DNA from: Candidatus Thiothrix sulfatifontis
GTDB lineage: Bacteria; Pseudomonadota; Gammaproteobacteria; Thiotrichales; Thiotrichaceae
Direction: 5' to 3'
Length of the DNA: 64,000 bases
Assembly (NCBI GenBank): GCA_022828425.1
Contig: CP094685.1
Span: 3,328,046 to 3,392,045, forward strand
The position numbers were made by a program, and so were the translations under genes. The notes beneath the pieces are model-generated. The model saw nothing but the letters and a program-made list of their open reading frames with translations, ran no database searches and had not been told where the DNA came from. Below are positions 23,681 through 34,530 of this stretch, piece by piece (position 1 is the first letter of the stretch; each line of letters begins with the position of its first letter).

Positions 23681-25194
23681 GCGGGCAGGACGCATTCGCT
23701 ATTGCCGAAGAGCCACTCAGCCTTGCACTGAGCTTGCCGTACAGCTTCGCCAAACGCCACGGCATTTTGCTGCAAACCAGCGGGCAACAACCGCTGGTGC
23801 TGTGCCGCACCGGGGTCACACCGCTGGCATTGGCCGAAGTGCAACGCTTAAGCTACGCCGACTTGCAGTTTCAAACGGTTGACAATGCCACCTTTGACCG
23901 CTTGCTGGCAGCGCATTATGACCGCAGCCAAGTCGGTGCCTCGATGATGCAAGACATTGGGGATGATGCCGATTTGCAAGACATTGCCGGGTCATTACCC
24001 GAACCGGAAGACTTGTTGGAATCCGAAGACGATGCCCCGATCATCCGCTTAATCAATGCTTTATTGACGCAAGCAGTGAAAGAAGGCGCATCCGACATCC
24101 ACATCGAAACCTTTGAAACCCGTATGTCGGTGCGAATGCGCGTCGATGGGATTTTGCGCGAAATCATCGAACCACCGCGCAAACTCGCGCCGGTGATTAT
24201 TTCGCGGATCAAAGTCATGGCGCGTTTGGATATTGCCGAAAAACGCCTGCCGCAAGACGGACGCATTTCCCTGCGCGTTGCCGGACGCGGTGTCGACGTG
24301 CGGGTTTCCACCCTGCCCTCCGGTCACACCGAACGGGTGGTATTGCGCTTATTGGACAAGCAAGCCGGACGCTTGAATCTGTCGCATCTGGGCATGGATC
24401 CGAAGATTTATGACCGCCTGCAAGCCCTGATCGAAAAGCCACACGGCATTATTCTCGTTACCGGCCCCACGGGTTCGGGAAAAACCACCACGCTGTACGC
24501 CGGTCTGACGCACTTAAACGACCAGCGCCGCAATATCCTCACCGTCGAAGACCCTATCGAATATTACATTGACGGCATTGGGCAAACCCAAGTCAATAGC
24601 AAAGTCGACATGACCTTCGCACGCGGCTTACGCGCCATTTTACGCCAAGACCCGGATGTGGTGATGGTCGGCGAAATCCGCGATCTGGAAACCGCTGAAA
24701 TTGCGGTGCAAGCCAGTTTGACCGGGCATTTGGTGTTTTCCACGCTGCACACCAATACTGCTGTGGGTGCTGTCACCCGACTGCAAGACATGGGTGTGGA
24801 ACCTTATTTGCTCGCCTCCAGCTTGCTCGGTGTGGTCGCGCAACGGCTGGTACGGGTGCTTTGCCCCGAATGCAAACAAGCTTCACCTGCCGATGACGGT
24901 GAAATGCAAATCCTCCGTGCCGACCCGCACACTGCCCGCCCAATTCTCTACAAGCCGGTCGGATGCCCTGCCTGTAACCATCGCGGTTTCGTCGGGCGCT
25001 TGGGGATTTACGAACTGGTAGCGTTGGATGACGGCTTGCGCCAAATGATCCACGACCACAAAAGCGAAATGCAACTCGAAGCTTACGCCCGCCAACACAG
25101 CCCCAGCATCCGTGAAGACGGTATCCGCCTCGTATTAGAAGGCCGCACCTCGCTAGACGAAGTGTTGCGCGTGACCCGTGAGGATGCGCAGTAA
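23677..25194 (+). CDS. gspE: Type II secretion ATPase
   Basis: 505 residues. N1E region, then the ATPase: Walker A GPTGSGKTTT at 263-272, Asp box DIHIET, Walker B VVMVGEIRD, His box and the tetracysteine CPEC...CPAC zinc site. It powers pseudopilus assembly at the inner membrane. Starts inside the gspD stop and its stop overlaps the gspF ATG, so the three are translationally coupled. Full length for the family. Confidence 0.97.
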   Translation: MSGQDAFAIAEEPLSLALSLPYSFAKRHGILLQTSGQQPLVLCRTGVTPLALAEVQRLSYADLQFQTVDNATFDRLLAAHYDRSQVGASMMQDIGDDADLQDIAGSLPEPEDLLESEDDAPIIRLINALLTQAVKEGASDIHIETFETRMSVRMRVDGILREIIEPPRKLAPVIISRIKVMARLDIAEKRLPQDGRISLRVAGRGVDVRVSTLPSGHTERVVLRLLDKQAGRLNLSHLGMDPKIYDRLQALIEKPHGIILVTGPTGSGKTTTLYAGLTHLNDQRRNILTVEDPIEYYIDGIGQTQVNSKVDMTFARGLRAILRQDPDVVMVGEIRDLETAEIAVQASLTGHLVFSTLHTNTAVGAVTRLQDMGVEPYLLASSLLGVVAQRLVRVLCPECKQASPADDGEMQILRADPHTARPILYKPVGCPACNHRGFVGRLGIYELVALDDGLRQMIHDHKSEMQLEAYARQHSPSIREDGIRLVLEGRTSLDEVLRVTREDAQ

Positions 25195-26414
25195 TGCCCG
25201 CGTTTGAATACCTCGCCCTGAATGCCGCCGGTAAGGAAGAACGCGGCATTATGGAAGCGGATACGCCGCGCCAAGTACGCCAATTATTGCGCAATGGCGA
25301 TTTGATTCCGCTGGAAGTCAATGAAGTCGCGCAAAAGCAGAAAAAATCCGAAAGCCGTTCCCTATTCGGGGGCGGGCGACTCAACCCGGCTGATCTTGCG
25401 TTGATGACGCGCCAACTTGCCACCTTGGTACGCGCGGGTTCGCCGATTGAAGAAGCCCTAGGTGCAGTCGTGCGCCAAACCGAACGCAATTCCTCGCGCC
25501 GTATTTTTTCCGCCATCCGCTCACGGGTCATGGAAGGCCACACGCTGGCAGGTGCCTTAGGCTTATTTCCCGGTGCATTTCCAGTGTTGTATCGCGCTAC
25601 CGTGGGCGCGGGCGAACAATCCGGGCATTTGTCCGAAGTGTTGGAACGCTTGGCGGATTACACCGAAAATCGCCAGCACAACCAGCAAAAAGTCAGTACC
25701 GCGCTGGCTTATCCCTTGATTTTATTATTGGTAGCGGTTGGTGTGGTATCGGCTCTCCTACGCTTTGTTGTCCCTAAAGTGGTGGAAGCGTTTTCGACAC
25801 TGGATATTGAATTACCGCTGCTGACGCGAATGTTGATTGCTGCCAGCGAATTCCTGCAAAACCACGGTTTGACCTTGCTCATCGGCATTATTTTGCTGAT
25901 CGCGGGAATCGTGTGGCTATTGCAACGCCCGCTGTGGAAAGCGCGTTACCACCGCCTATTGTTACGCTTGCCAGTCATCGGGCGCATTACCCGTGGCATT
26001 AACACCGAAAACTTTGCCCGAACTTTCAGCATTCTCAGCAGCAGCGGCGTGACGGTGTTGGATGCGATGAAAATTTCTGCGGAAGTCGTCATCAGCATTC
26101 CGATGCGCCGCTCGGTGCTGGAAGCAGCCGAAAAAGTACGCGAAGGGATGCCGATTCACAAAGCGCTGGAACGTTCCGGCTATTTCCCGCCGATGATGGT
26201 CTACCTAATTGCCAGCGGCGAAGGCAGTGGCAAACTCGATGAAATGCTGGAACGCGCCGCCATCCAGCAAGAGCGCGAAGTGCAAACCAAAATTGCCACC
26301 ATGCTCAGTTTGCTCGAACCCGGCTTGATTCTGGTGATGGGCGGTATCGTGACCTTAATTGTCCTTTCCATCATGCTCCCGGTCATGGGCGGCATGTCGC
26401 AGATCATGCGTTAA
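25194..26414 (+). CDS. gspF: Type II secretion inner membrane platform protein
   Basis: 406 residues with two GspF domains (residues about 68-190 and 275-395), three membrane segments, and the typical ends FARTFSILSSSGVTVLDAMK and LEPGLILVMGGIVTLIVLSIMLP, given here in parts. Interacts with GspE and pseudopilins. No gspG-N genes follow in this locus, unlike in compact operons; the next gene is a sugar transferase. Confidence 0.96.
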   Translation: MPAFEYLALNAAGKEERGIMEADTPRQVRQLLRNGDLIPLEVNEVAQKQKKSESRSLFGGGRLNPADLALMTRQLATLVRAGSPIEEALGAVVRQTERNSSRRIFSAIRSRVMEGHTLAGALGLFPGAFPVLYRATVGAGEQSGHLSEVLERLADYTENRQHNQQKVSTALAYPLILLLVAVGVVSALLRFVVPKVVEAFSTLDIELPLLTRMLIAASEFLQNHGLTLLIGIILLIAGIVWLLQRPLWKARYHRLLLRLPVIGRITRGINTENFARTFSILSSSGVTVLDAMKISAEVVISIPMRRSVLEAAEKVREGMPIHKALERSGYFPPMMVYLIASGEGSGKLDEMLERAAIQQEREVQTKIATMLSLLEPGLILVMGGIVTLIVLSIMLPVMGGMSQIMR

Positions 26415-26599
26415 TTCCCATTCATTTTTCTGATTAAGCATTTCGTCAGCTAAATAGCCGCGATTATAGGTCGTGGCGTTGAGGCACACCTGCGCCCGTC
26501 GCATAGTATCCACAAGCAATAAATATTTCATCCTAACCAATATTAAAAATAATGGCCTGTGGAAAAGTGTCCCCGCACGGTCTTTGTGGAGCAAGCGTC

Positions 26600-27253
26600 A
26601 TGACATATGTGTATGTACCTAGTAGGGATGACTTACTAAAAGACAATGGCAAACAGCAGCATACAAGCAGTTACCACCCATTCCTGAAACGCGGGCTGGA
26701 CGTGGGCGTATCCTTATTGCTGTTAATCATGACGTTACCCCTTTGGCTGATAACGGCTATCGCGATCAAATGCGAATCGCCCGGCACAGTCTTTTTCAAA
26801 CAACGGCGCACCGGCTTGTTTAATCAAGAATTCAGTATCCTCAAATTCCGTTCGATGTGTGCAGACGCCGAAAAAGATGGCGCACGCTGGGCTTCTAAAA
26901 ATGACAGCCGCATTACACGGGTCGGCAAATTCATCCGCAAAACCCGCATTGATGAATTGCCGCAACTGCTCAACGTACTCAAAGGCGATATGTCGCTGGT
27001 TGGGCCGCGCCCAGAACGTGAGGTATTTATCCATGACTTGGAAAAGCACATCCCGTTTTACCGCGTGCGCCACAGCGTCAAGCCCGGCGTGACTGGATTG
27101 GCGCAAGTCAGCTACACCTATGGCGCATCGGTGGAAGATGCCAAACACAAACACCGTTACGATATGGAGTACATCAAACACCAAAGCGTGTGGCTGGATA
27201 TGCGGATTCTGTTCGATACCGTGCGGGTCGTGCTGACGGGTCAAGGGGTGTGA
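26600..27253 (+). CDS. Polyprenyl-phosphate sugar transferase (WcaJ/RfbP type)
   Basis: 217 residues; ATG at 26600 has GGAG eight bases upstream, unlike the longer frame. A basic KRGLDVGVSLLLLIMTLPLW membrane helix precedes the cytoplasmic catalytic domain with KFRSM, DELPQLLNVLKGDMSLVGPR and GVTGLAQV. Transfers a sugar phosphate to undecaprenyl phosphate and starts exopolysaccharide or glycan synthesis. No other glycan genes are nearby, so the product is not clear. Confidence 0.93.
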   Translation: MTYVYVPSRDDLLKDNGKQQHTSSYHPFLKRGLDVGVSLLLLIMTLPLWLITAIAIKCESPGTVFFKQRRTGLFNQEFSILKFRSMCADAEKDGARWASKNDSRITRVGKFIRKTRIDELPQLLNVLKGDMSLVGPRPEREVFIHDLEKHIPFYRVRHSVKPGVTGLAQVSYTYGASVEDAKHKHRYDMEYIKHQSVWLDMRILFDTVRVVLTGQGV

Positions 27254-27293
27254 TGTATGATGCAGTCCTTTGCTTTGCCAAGGATTGCCGTAC

Positions 27294-28334
27294 ATGGAAA
27301 ACCCCATCCGCATGACCGAATACAGCCACGGCTCCGGTTGTGGCTGTAAAATTGCCCCCGCCGTACTGGATGTCATCTTACACAGCCAACTGCCACCCGA
27401 TGTCTGCGATGCCTTATTGGTCGGCAACAGTTCCCGCGATGATGCCGCCGTTTACGATTTAGGCAATGGCACGGCGGTGATCAGCACCACCGATTTTTTC
27501 ATGCCGATTGTGGATGATCCGTTCACGTTTGGGCGCATTGCCGCCACCAATGCCATCAGCGATGTCTACGCAATGGGTGGCAAACCCATTATGGCAATTG
27601 CGATTTTCGGCTGGCCGCTCGACAAATTGCCGCCAGAAGTCGGGCGCGAAGTGGTCGAAGGTGGGCGCAAAGCCTGCCAGGATGCCGGTATTCCCCTCGC
27701 AGGCGGTCACAGCATCGACGCACCCGAACCCATTTTCGGCTTAGCAGTCACCGGCATTGTACAAACCCGCCACCTCAAGCAAAACAGCACCGCACAAGCC
27801 GGATGCAAGCTGTACCTCACCAAACCGCTCGGCATCGGCATCCTCACCACCGCGCAAAAACGCAAAGTGCTCTTGCCCGAACACAGCAATCTCGCCATTG
27901 ATACCATGTGCCAGATGAATAGCATCGGCGCACAATTCGGCGAAATGCCAGCCGTCACCGCGCTCACCGATGTCACCGGCTTTGGGCTGGGCGGGCATTT
28001 GCGCGAAATGTGCGAAGGCAGTGGCTTGCAAGCGGTCATTCAGTTCGACCAAGTGCCGGTTTTGCCGCACATCCCCCAATATCTGGAAATGGATTGCTCA
28101 CCGGGTGGAGCGAAACGCAATTTCGACAGCTACGGTTATGCGCTAGAAGCAATGAGCGAACGCCAACGGCAAATCATTTGCGACCCCCAAACCAGCGGCG
28201 GCTTGCTGGTAGCGCTTGCGCCCGAAGGCGAAGCAGAATTCTTAGCCGTGTGTCAACAGGCGGGCTTGGACTTGCAACCGATTGGCTACTTGCGCGAACC
28301 CGTTGCCGGTAACGCACTGATTACGTTGGAATAA
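27294..28334 (+). CDS. selD: Selenophosphate synthetase
   Basis: 346 residues; ATG at 27294 with AAGGA upstream. Very close to E. coli SelD: GSGCGCK with active Cys16 and Lys19, [40 protein letters not shown]. Makes selenophosphate from selenide and ATP. Uses Cys, not selenocysteine, at the active site. Six bases later follows mnmH, so selenium here serves tRNA selenation; selA/selB are not in the window. Confidence 0.97.
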   Translation: MENPIRMTEYSHGSGCGCKIAPAVLDVILHSQLPPDVCDALLVGNSSRDDAAVYDLGNGTAVISTTDFFMPIVDDPFTFGRIAATNAISDVYAMGGKPIMAIAIFGWPLDKLPPEVGREVVEGGRKACQDAGIPLAGGHSIDAPEPIFGLAVTGIVQTRHLKQNSTAQAGCKLYLTKPLGIGILTTAQKRKVLLPEHSNLAIDTMCQMNSIGAQFGEMPAVTALTDVTGFGLGGHLREMCEGSGLQAVIQFDQVPVLPHIPQYLEMDCSPGGAKRNFDSYGYALEAMSERQRQIICDPQTSGGLLVALAPEGEAEFLAVCQQAGLDLQPIGYLREPVAGNALITLE

Positions 28335-28339
28335 GCATC

Positions 28340-29470
28340 ATGAATCCCAAAGACCTTGGTAAGCATCTACCATTGATTGACGACTTGCATAGCCTGTTCC
28401 TATCCGACCGACCATTATTGGATGTCCGCGCCCCCGTCGAATTTCTGGAAGGCGCGTTCCCCAATACCACCAATCACCCGCTGATGGATGACGCGGATCG
28501 CGAAGCCATCGGCACCTGCTATAAACAGCAAGGGCAAGACGCGGCGATTGCCTTGGGGATGCAACGAGTCAGCGGCGACACTAAGGATGCACGGGTAGCG
28601 GCATGGGCAGCCTTCGCCCGCGCACACCCTGATGGCGTGTTGTACTGCTTCCGGGGGGGATTGCGCTCGCGCATCTCGCAGCAATTGCTGTACGAATACA
28701 CAGGCATCGAATACCCGCGTGTTAATGGTGGCTATAAACAGATGCGGCAGTTCTTACGGGAACAATTGGAGAGTTTGCCGAACCAATTACAGCCTATTAT
28801 TCTCAGCGGACGCACGGGTTCTGGCAAAACCCGTTTTCTGCAAACCATCACTCAAATGATTGATTTGGAAGGTTTAGCTAACCATCGTGGTTCAGCATTC
28901 GGCTCACAAGCACAGCGTCAACCGACGCAAATCCAGTTTGAAAACACCTTGAGCATTGCCTTACTGCGCAAGGTTAGCCAAGAGCAAACCACCCTATTAT
29001 TTGAAGATGAAAGCCGCAGCATCGGCTCCATACATTTACCCGAAACGTTTTTCAAGCGGCTCGCGGAAGCGCCAGTGATCTTGATGCAAGTACCGGATGA
29101 GGAGCGGGTAGAAATCAGTTATCAGGAATACGTGCTGGATAATTTGCAAGCCTTCATCACGCTGCATAACGGTGATGAAGCCGCAGGTTTTGCCGCGTTT
29201 AGTGCGTATTTGCTGGGCAGTTTGGATAAAATTCAGCGGCGCTTGGGCGGGGTTCGTTACCAACAAGTACGCCAGACGATGCAGGCTGCATTGGCACATC
29301 AAGAACGGACGGGGCAAACCGAGGGGCATTATGATGTGGTGCGCCTTATTTTGTTGGATTATTACGACCCGATGTACGATTACCAGATCAGTAAAAAGCA
29401 AGATCGGCTGGTGTTTACGGGTTCACCAGCCGAGGTGCGGGATTACCTTAACGCGCAAGGCATTCAATAA
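28340..29470 (+). CDS. mnmH: tRNA 2-selenouridine synthase
   Basis: 376 residues. Rhodanese domain with catalytic C103 in VLYCFRGGLRS, then a P-loop GRTGSGKT at 157-164 of the ATP-binding second half. Converts (c)mnm5s2U34 of certain tRNAs to selenouridine using selenophosphate and a geranyl intermediate. Cotranscribed with selD. Ends three bases from the pgm stop on the other strand. Confidence 0.96.
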   Translation: MNPKDLGKHLPLIDDLHSLFLSDRPLLDVRAPVEFLEGAFPNTTNHPLMDDADREAIGTCYKQQGQDAAIALGMQRVSGDTKDARVAAWAAFARAHPDGVLYCFRGGLRSRISQQLLYEYTGIEYPRVNGGYKQMRQFLREQLESLPNQLQPIILSGRTGSGKTRFLQTITQMIDLEGLANHRGSAFGSQAQRQPTQIQFENTLSIALLRKVSQEQTTLLFEDESRSIGSIHLPETFFKRLAEAPVILMQVPDEERVEISYQEYVLDNLQAFITLHNGDEAAGFAAFSAYLLGSLDKIQRRLGGVRYQQVRQTMQAALAHQERTGQTEGHYDVVRLILLDYYDPMYDYQISKKQDRLVFTGSPAEVRDYLNAQGIQ

Positions 29471-29473
29471 GCA

Positions 29474-31138
<1,665 letters not shown>

Positions 31139-31203
31139 TTAGGATTCGAGACTTCATCTGCACAGCATCGCAGCCGCACAAATTATGCAGTTATTATGGA
31201 TTT

Positions 31204-31653
31204 ATGTTAGTCAAAGAACAACCCGCCACCTTCGCGCCACGCCCAAAATCTTTCGCCGCGCTGATGGAAATGTACGAAATAAATTATATCCAGTTGCGTC
31301 TACTGTGCGGCGACATACGTATTTTACCGCAAGCAACGGTATCACGGGTGGCAAACGGCATTCCGGTCGCACTCACGATTCTCGATCACACGTCTCACAC
31401 CAGCACGTTAATGCTGACGTATTTGTTTGACGAAGGCCATAATGCCAAAGACAACCGCCCGGATATGCTGATTCGGGTTTACCACGATTCGCGCCAAGCC
31501 GAGGTGGTGAGCCATCGCTGCCGCTTGACTGAAAACCCTGTACAGTATTGGAATAAAGAGTTAGACACGATGCTACTGTGTCGGTGGCGCATGAACAGAT
31601 TCTTGTACAAGTGGACGAATTACTTGCGCAGGCAGGGGCATTGTTTCACCTAG
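31204..31653 (+). CDS. DUF1249 (YqiB-like) protein
   Basis: 149 residues. MEMYEINYIQLRLL near residues 21-34, HTSTLMLTYLFD and the C-terminal RWRMNRFLYKWTNYL match the DUF1249/YqiB family, a small gammaproteobacterial cytoplasmic protein of unknown function. It stands alone upstream of the iscR promoter. Confidence 0.85.
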   Translation: MLVKEQPATFAPRPKSFAALMEMYEINYIQLRLLCGDIRILPQATVSRVANGIPVALTILDHTSHTSTLMLTYLFDEGHNAKDNRPDMLIRVYHDSRQAEVVSHRCRLTENPVQYWNKELDTMLLCRWRMNRFLYKWTNYLRRQGHCFT

Positions 31654-31766
31654 GGTTAATACTATGAAACAACCCTGTACAGCTTTTGCAATATTTGGTG
31701 CGCATACCTATACTAATGCTACTTAACACAGTCTATCTTTTGTATAACTTAAACGTACAAATATTC

Positions 31767-31814
31767 TTGACTAGTGTGCTAGGTTTATTTAAGATACTGA
31801 GTAATTCAGTCGGG
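31767..31814 (+). promoter_or_regulatory. iscR promoter with IscR type 1 box
   Basis: TTGACT (31767-31772), 17-bp spacer and TAAGAT (31790-31795) form a sigma-70 promoter. CTGAGTAATTCAGTCGGG (31797-31814) matches the core of the IscR type 1 site (YYGACTRWWWYAGTCRRS) at 17 of 18 positions and overlaps the start of transcription, as expected for autorepression by [2Fe-2S]-IscR. Confidence 0.75.
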
Positions 31815-31850
31815 ATTTAAAACGCAGTTACACTGCTAAGGAGCATCTCC

Positions 31851-32354
31851 ATGAAATTGTCAACAAAAGGTCGGTACGCGGTCACTGCTATGATGGATCT
31901 GGCGATTCACGATCATCAAGGCCCTGTCACGCTGGCAGATATTTCACAATGCCAAGGCATTTCTCTGTCTTATCTTGAGCAATTATTCGCAAAATTGCGC
32001 AAAGAAGGTTTGGTCGAAGGGGTGCGCGGCCCAGGTGGTGGTTATCGTTTAGGTCGTCCGTCCAGTCAGATCAGCATCGCAGAAATCATTAATGCAGTAG
32101 ACGAAAACATTGACGTAACCCGTTGCCTTGGCACTAAAGATTGCCACGGCGGTGAGAAATGCTTAACCCATCAATTGTGGGAAGATTTGAGCGGACGTTT
32201 GTATGAATTTTTAGATAATCTGACCTTAGCCAGTTTCATCAACCGCCCAGAAATCCGTGAAGTGTCGCGCCGTCAAGACACCATCGCCAGCCGCATTGCG
32301 ACAATGTTCCCCCCACGTCCGACAATTGGTGCCGCCGTAAGCGCTAATTGCTGA
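31851..32354 (+). CDS. iscR: Iron-sulfur cluster regulator IscR
   Basis: 167 residues, Rrf2 family. Winged helix start [20 protein letters not shown] and the cluster ligands C92, C98, C104 plus H107, the same as E. coli IscR. With its [2Fe-2S] cluster it represses its own operon; apo form controls other genes. AGGAG lies upstream. A terminator follows directly, so iscR is alone and iscSUA are not downstream here, which is unusual. Confidence 0.95.
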   Translation: MKLSTKGRYAVTAMMDLAIHDHQGPVTLADISQCQGISLSYLEQLFAKLRKEGLVEGVRGPGGGYRLGRPSSQISIAEIINAVDENIDVTRCLGTKDCHGGEKCLTHQLWEDLSGRLYEFLDNLTLASFINRPEIREVSRRQDTIASRIATMFPPRPTIGAAVSANC

Positions 32355-32383
32355 GAGGTTAAGGTGTTGGGTAAAGTAAACGC

Positions 32384-32414
32384 AAAAAGGGCGGAATATC
32401 ATCCGCCCTTTTTT
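32384..32414. terminator. Bidirectional terminator after iscR
   Basis: AAGGGCGGA / TCCGCCCTT stem with loop ATATCA and T and A runs on either side; also serves the leftward gene ending at 32434. Confidence 0.9.
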
Positions 32415-32433
32415 GTGCCGGTTCGGTTAATAA

Positions 32434-33186
32434 TCACGCCGGAGCGTGAACATCTTCCTCAGTGCGCACATCCAATTGATGCAACGCCATCACCGGATGA
32501 ATTTGCAACAAGGTCAATGTGCCTAAAGCTTTGTCATCTAACAACGCAGCACCCGTGTCAATATAATAGAAATTCGCGGTGTGTAATGGCTTGCTGACTG
32601 GTGTATGCCCGAACACCACCAAATCAATGCCATCGACCGGCACAGTGCGCCCCATCATCTTGAAATGTTTGTAGCGATTGCGCGACCACAGCGCGTATTC
32701 TTCCATATCGGGGTCTGATTCCAACGAACGAATGAACTGATGCCAAGGAATCCCCGTCGGAATATCAGCGTGAACAATGCCAATATGCCCGTTCGCCGTC
32801 GATACCTCAAAAGCCAGTGGCAATTGCGCCAATACATTGCGAATGCGCGGTCGAATATGCTCAGGAACACGCTTCCACCAAGCACCGCCGTTGTAGCGAG
32901 TCCAGTTTTCCAACACTGCGGCGTTGTATTCTGCATCCAGCAACATGCGTTCATGATTTCCCATGATCGAATGAAACCAACTGTAGTTGAGAAACTCAAT
33001 CACGCGGTGCGACTCTGCACCACGATCAATCAGATCCCCGACCGAAAACACCCGATCAGCCTCAGGATCAAAATCAATACGCTGCAACAGCCGTTCTAGC
33101 GCTGAAAAAGAGCCATGAATATCACCGACGACAAAATCGCGCCCGCGTGAATTTTTACCGAAAAATTTAAAAGGCGTATAACTCAT
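32434..33186 (-). CDS. Metallophosphoesterase, lambda-phosphatase-like
   Basis: 250 residues from ATG 33186 (GGAA seven bases upstream; an ATG at 33192 is also in frame). Signature motifs GDIHGSFSALERLL, GDLIDRGAESHRVI and GNHERMLLD, then VFGHTPV, define the PPP-type metallophosphoesterases such as lambda PP and PrpA/PrpB. Probably dephosphorylates Ser/Thr or dinucleotide substrates; which cannot be told. Convergent with iscR. Confidence 0.9.
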   Translation of the reverse strand: MSYTPFKFFGKNSRGRDFVVGDIHGSFSALERLLQRIDFDPEADRVFSVGDLIDRGAESHRVIEFLNYSWFHSIMGNHERMLLDAEYNAAVLENWTRYNGGAWWKRVPEHIRPRIRNVLAQLPLAFEVSTANGHIGIVHADIPTGIPWHQFIRSLESDPDMEEYALWSRNRYKHFKMMGRTVPVDGIDLVVFGHTPVSKPLHTANFYYIDTGAALLDDKALGTLTLLQIHPVMALHQLDVRTEEDVHAPA

Positions 33187-33328
33187 GGTCATATTCCAAG
33201 AATAACCTAACTACAGTTAGCCAGTTAGTATAGGGTTTGCTTATCTATTTCGTTGTGACACCCACGCTACCAGCACCCATCCTAAAAAAATCATAACGCA
33301 ATTGATGGCAATAAGAAATAAATTTATC

Positions 33329-33718
33329 TTATCTTTTCTCTGAATAGGCACTGTTTTTCGTGGAAAAAGCCAGTAGCGCCCATCCCACAATAAAGCTAAG
33401 TCCACCTAGGGGCGTTACCAGCGCAAACGCAGTGATTCCTGTTAAAACATACAGATAGAGACTGCCCGAGAACAACACGATGCCTAATAAAAATGCATAA
33501 CCGGCAGAATAAACATACTTATTTTTTATCTGTTTATACAAAATACTAATCAACAATAATGCCAAGGAATGGTAAAACTGGTACTCGACACCCGTGTGAA
33601 AACGTTGCAACATCTTCGCATCGACTAACTTTTCCAAACCGTGCGCACCAAATGCCCCTAATGCGACTGCGAGCATTCCTGACACACTGGCAATTAACAG
33701 AAAATGATCTTTTTTCAC
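33329..33718 (-). CDS. DUF423 membrane protein (YgdD-like)
   Basis: 129 residues with four membrane helices. ALGAFGAHGLEKLVDAKML and the FHTGVEYQFYHSLALLL motif (residues 40-56) and the GGLSFIVGWALLAF end are typical of DUF423. Function not known. It stands alone. Confidence 0.9.
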   Translation of the reverse strand: MKKDHFLLIASVSGMLAVALGAFGAHGLEKLVDAKMLQRFHTGVEYQFYHSLALLLISILYKQIKNKYVYSAGYAFLLGIVLFSGSLYLYVLTGITAFALVTPLGGLSFIVGWALLAFSTKNSAYSEKR

Positions 33719-33732
33719 AACGACACGACCTT

Positions 33733-33840
33733 ATGAATACACATGAAAAACGTCAATTATACCGCGTCATTCTCAGAATCATGGCATGGGTAGGCATTTT
33801 ATTCCTGATGGGCGTGTTCTTGCGCAGTTGCTTTGCCTAG
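33733..33840 (+). CDS. Possible 35-aa single-helix membrane peptide
   Basis: MNTHEKRQLYRVILRIMAWV followed by GILFLMGVFLRSCFA: a basic start and one membrane helix. It lies 14 bases beyond the divergent DUF423 start and overlaps the 3' end of rsmJ by 42 bases. No good ribosome site; may be real but weakly supported. Confidence 0.35.
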   Translation: MNTHEKRQLYRVILRIMAWVGILFLMGVFLRSCFA

Positions 33841-34530
33841 ATAGACATCATAACGCACGGTTTTACCACTGATGACAAAAGCCGGTTTACAACCGTGTAA
33901 TTCAGGTGCGTGACGCGGGCGCTTAACGACGACACGCCGCTTAGCGCGTTCCTGAGCCAATGCTAACAATCCATCACTGTCGGGATCGGCTCCCACTACT
34001 TCGTGGAAAAAACGCATCTCTTTTTGTACCAAAGCGGACTTTTGCCGATCGGGAAACATCGGGTCGAGATAAATTACATCAGGCCATGCCACTGCCGGAA
34101 GTTCTGTTAGCCATACGTGCGCATCTGCCGGATACAAGGTCATGCGCGAAGCAATTTCCAGCGTTTCCTGATCATCACTCGCCAGCGCCCGTTGCAAACC
34201 ATCGGCAAGCAAGGCGTGAACCACCGGCGAACGTTCCAGCAACGTCACCGTGCAACCCAAGGTCGCCAGCACGAAGGATTCGCGCCCTAAACCAGCGGTT
34301 GCATCAACAACGTGCGGGTGTTTGAATTTGTGTAAACCAATCGCTTTGGCAATGTCCTGCCCTTTGCCGCCCCCAAATTTGCGGCGGTGTTGGGCTTTGC
34401 CTTCCACAAAATCAACGTACACCGCACCCACTTTGGGGTCGTGGGTATCGTGTAGTTCCAGCCGTGCAGGGGTTTGCACCAATTGATAGCGAGATAATTG
34501 CTCTACTTGAAGTGTTTCGCCAGTCATCAT
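33799..34530 (-). CDS. rsmJ: 16S rRNA m2G1516 methyltransferase
   Basis: 243 residues. FVEGKAQHRRKFGGGKGQDI, then the SAM-binding VVDATAGLGRESFVLATLGC and DVIYLDPMFPDR match RsmJ (YhiQ). Methylates G1516 of 16S rRNA. Its ATG lies in the stop of the upstream RNA ligase gene (ATGA at 34527-34530), so its translation is coupled to the accessory cassette upstream. AGG just before the ATG is a weak ribosome site. Confidence 0.92.
   Translation of the reverse strand: MMTGETLQVEQLSRYQLVQTPARLELHDTHDPKVGAVYVDFVEGKAQHRRKFGGGKGQDIAKAIGLHKFKHPHVVDATAGLGRESFVLATLGCTVTLLERSPVVHALLADGLQRALASDDQETLEIASRMTLYPADAHVWLTELPAVAWPDVIYLDPMFPDRQKSALVQKEMRFFHEVVGADPDSDGLLALAQERAKRRVVVKRPRHAPELHGCKPAFVISGKTVRYDVYLGKATAQEHAHQE

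Noticed and set aside
27339..27353. Selenocysteine codon in selD
   Set aside because: The active-site position is an ordinary Cys codon, so no SECIS element is needed.
26735..27427. Leftward frame of 230 codons over the sugar transferase and selD start
   Set aside because: Antisense shadow; both plus-strand genes are certain.
31763..31786. Second IscR box at the -35 region
   Set aside because: TTGACTAGTGTGCTAGG keeps only half of the consensus; the TTGACT is explained as a promoter element.
33187..33328. Leftward hydrophobic frame of about 17 codons (starts MIFLGWVLVAW) after the DUF423 gene
   Set aside because: Too short, no ribosome site; could be a small peptide but support is too weak to list.
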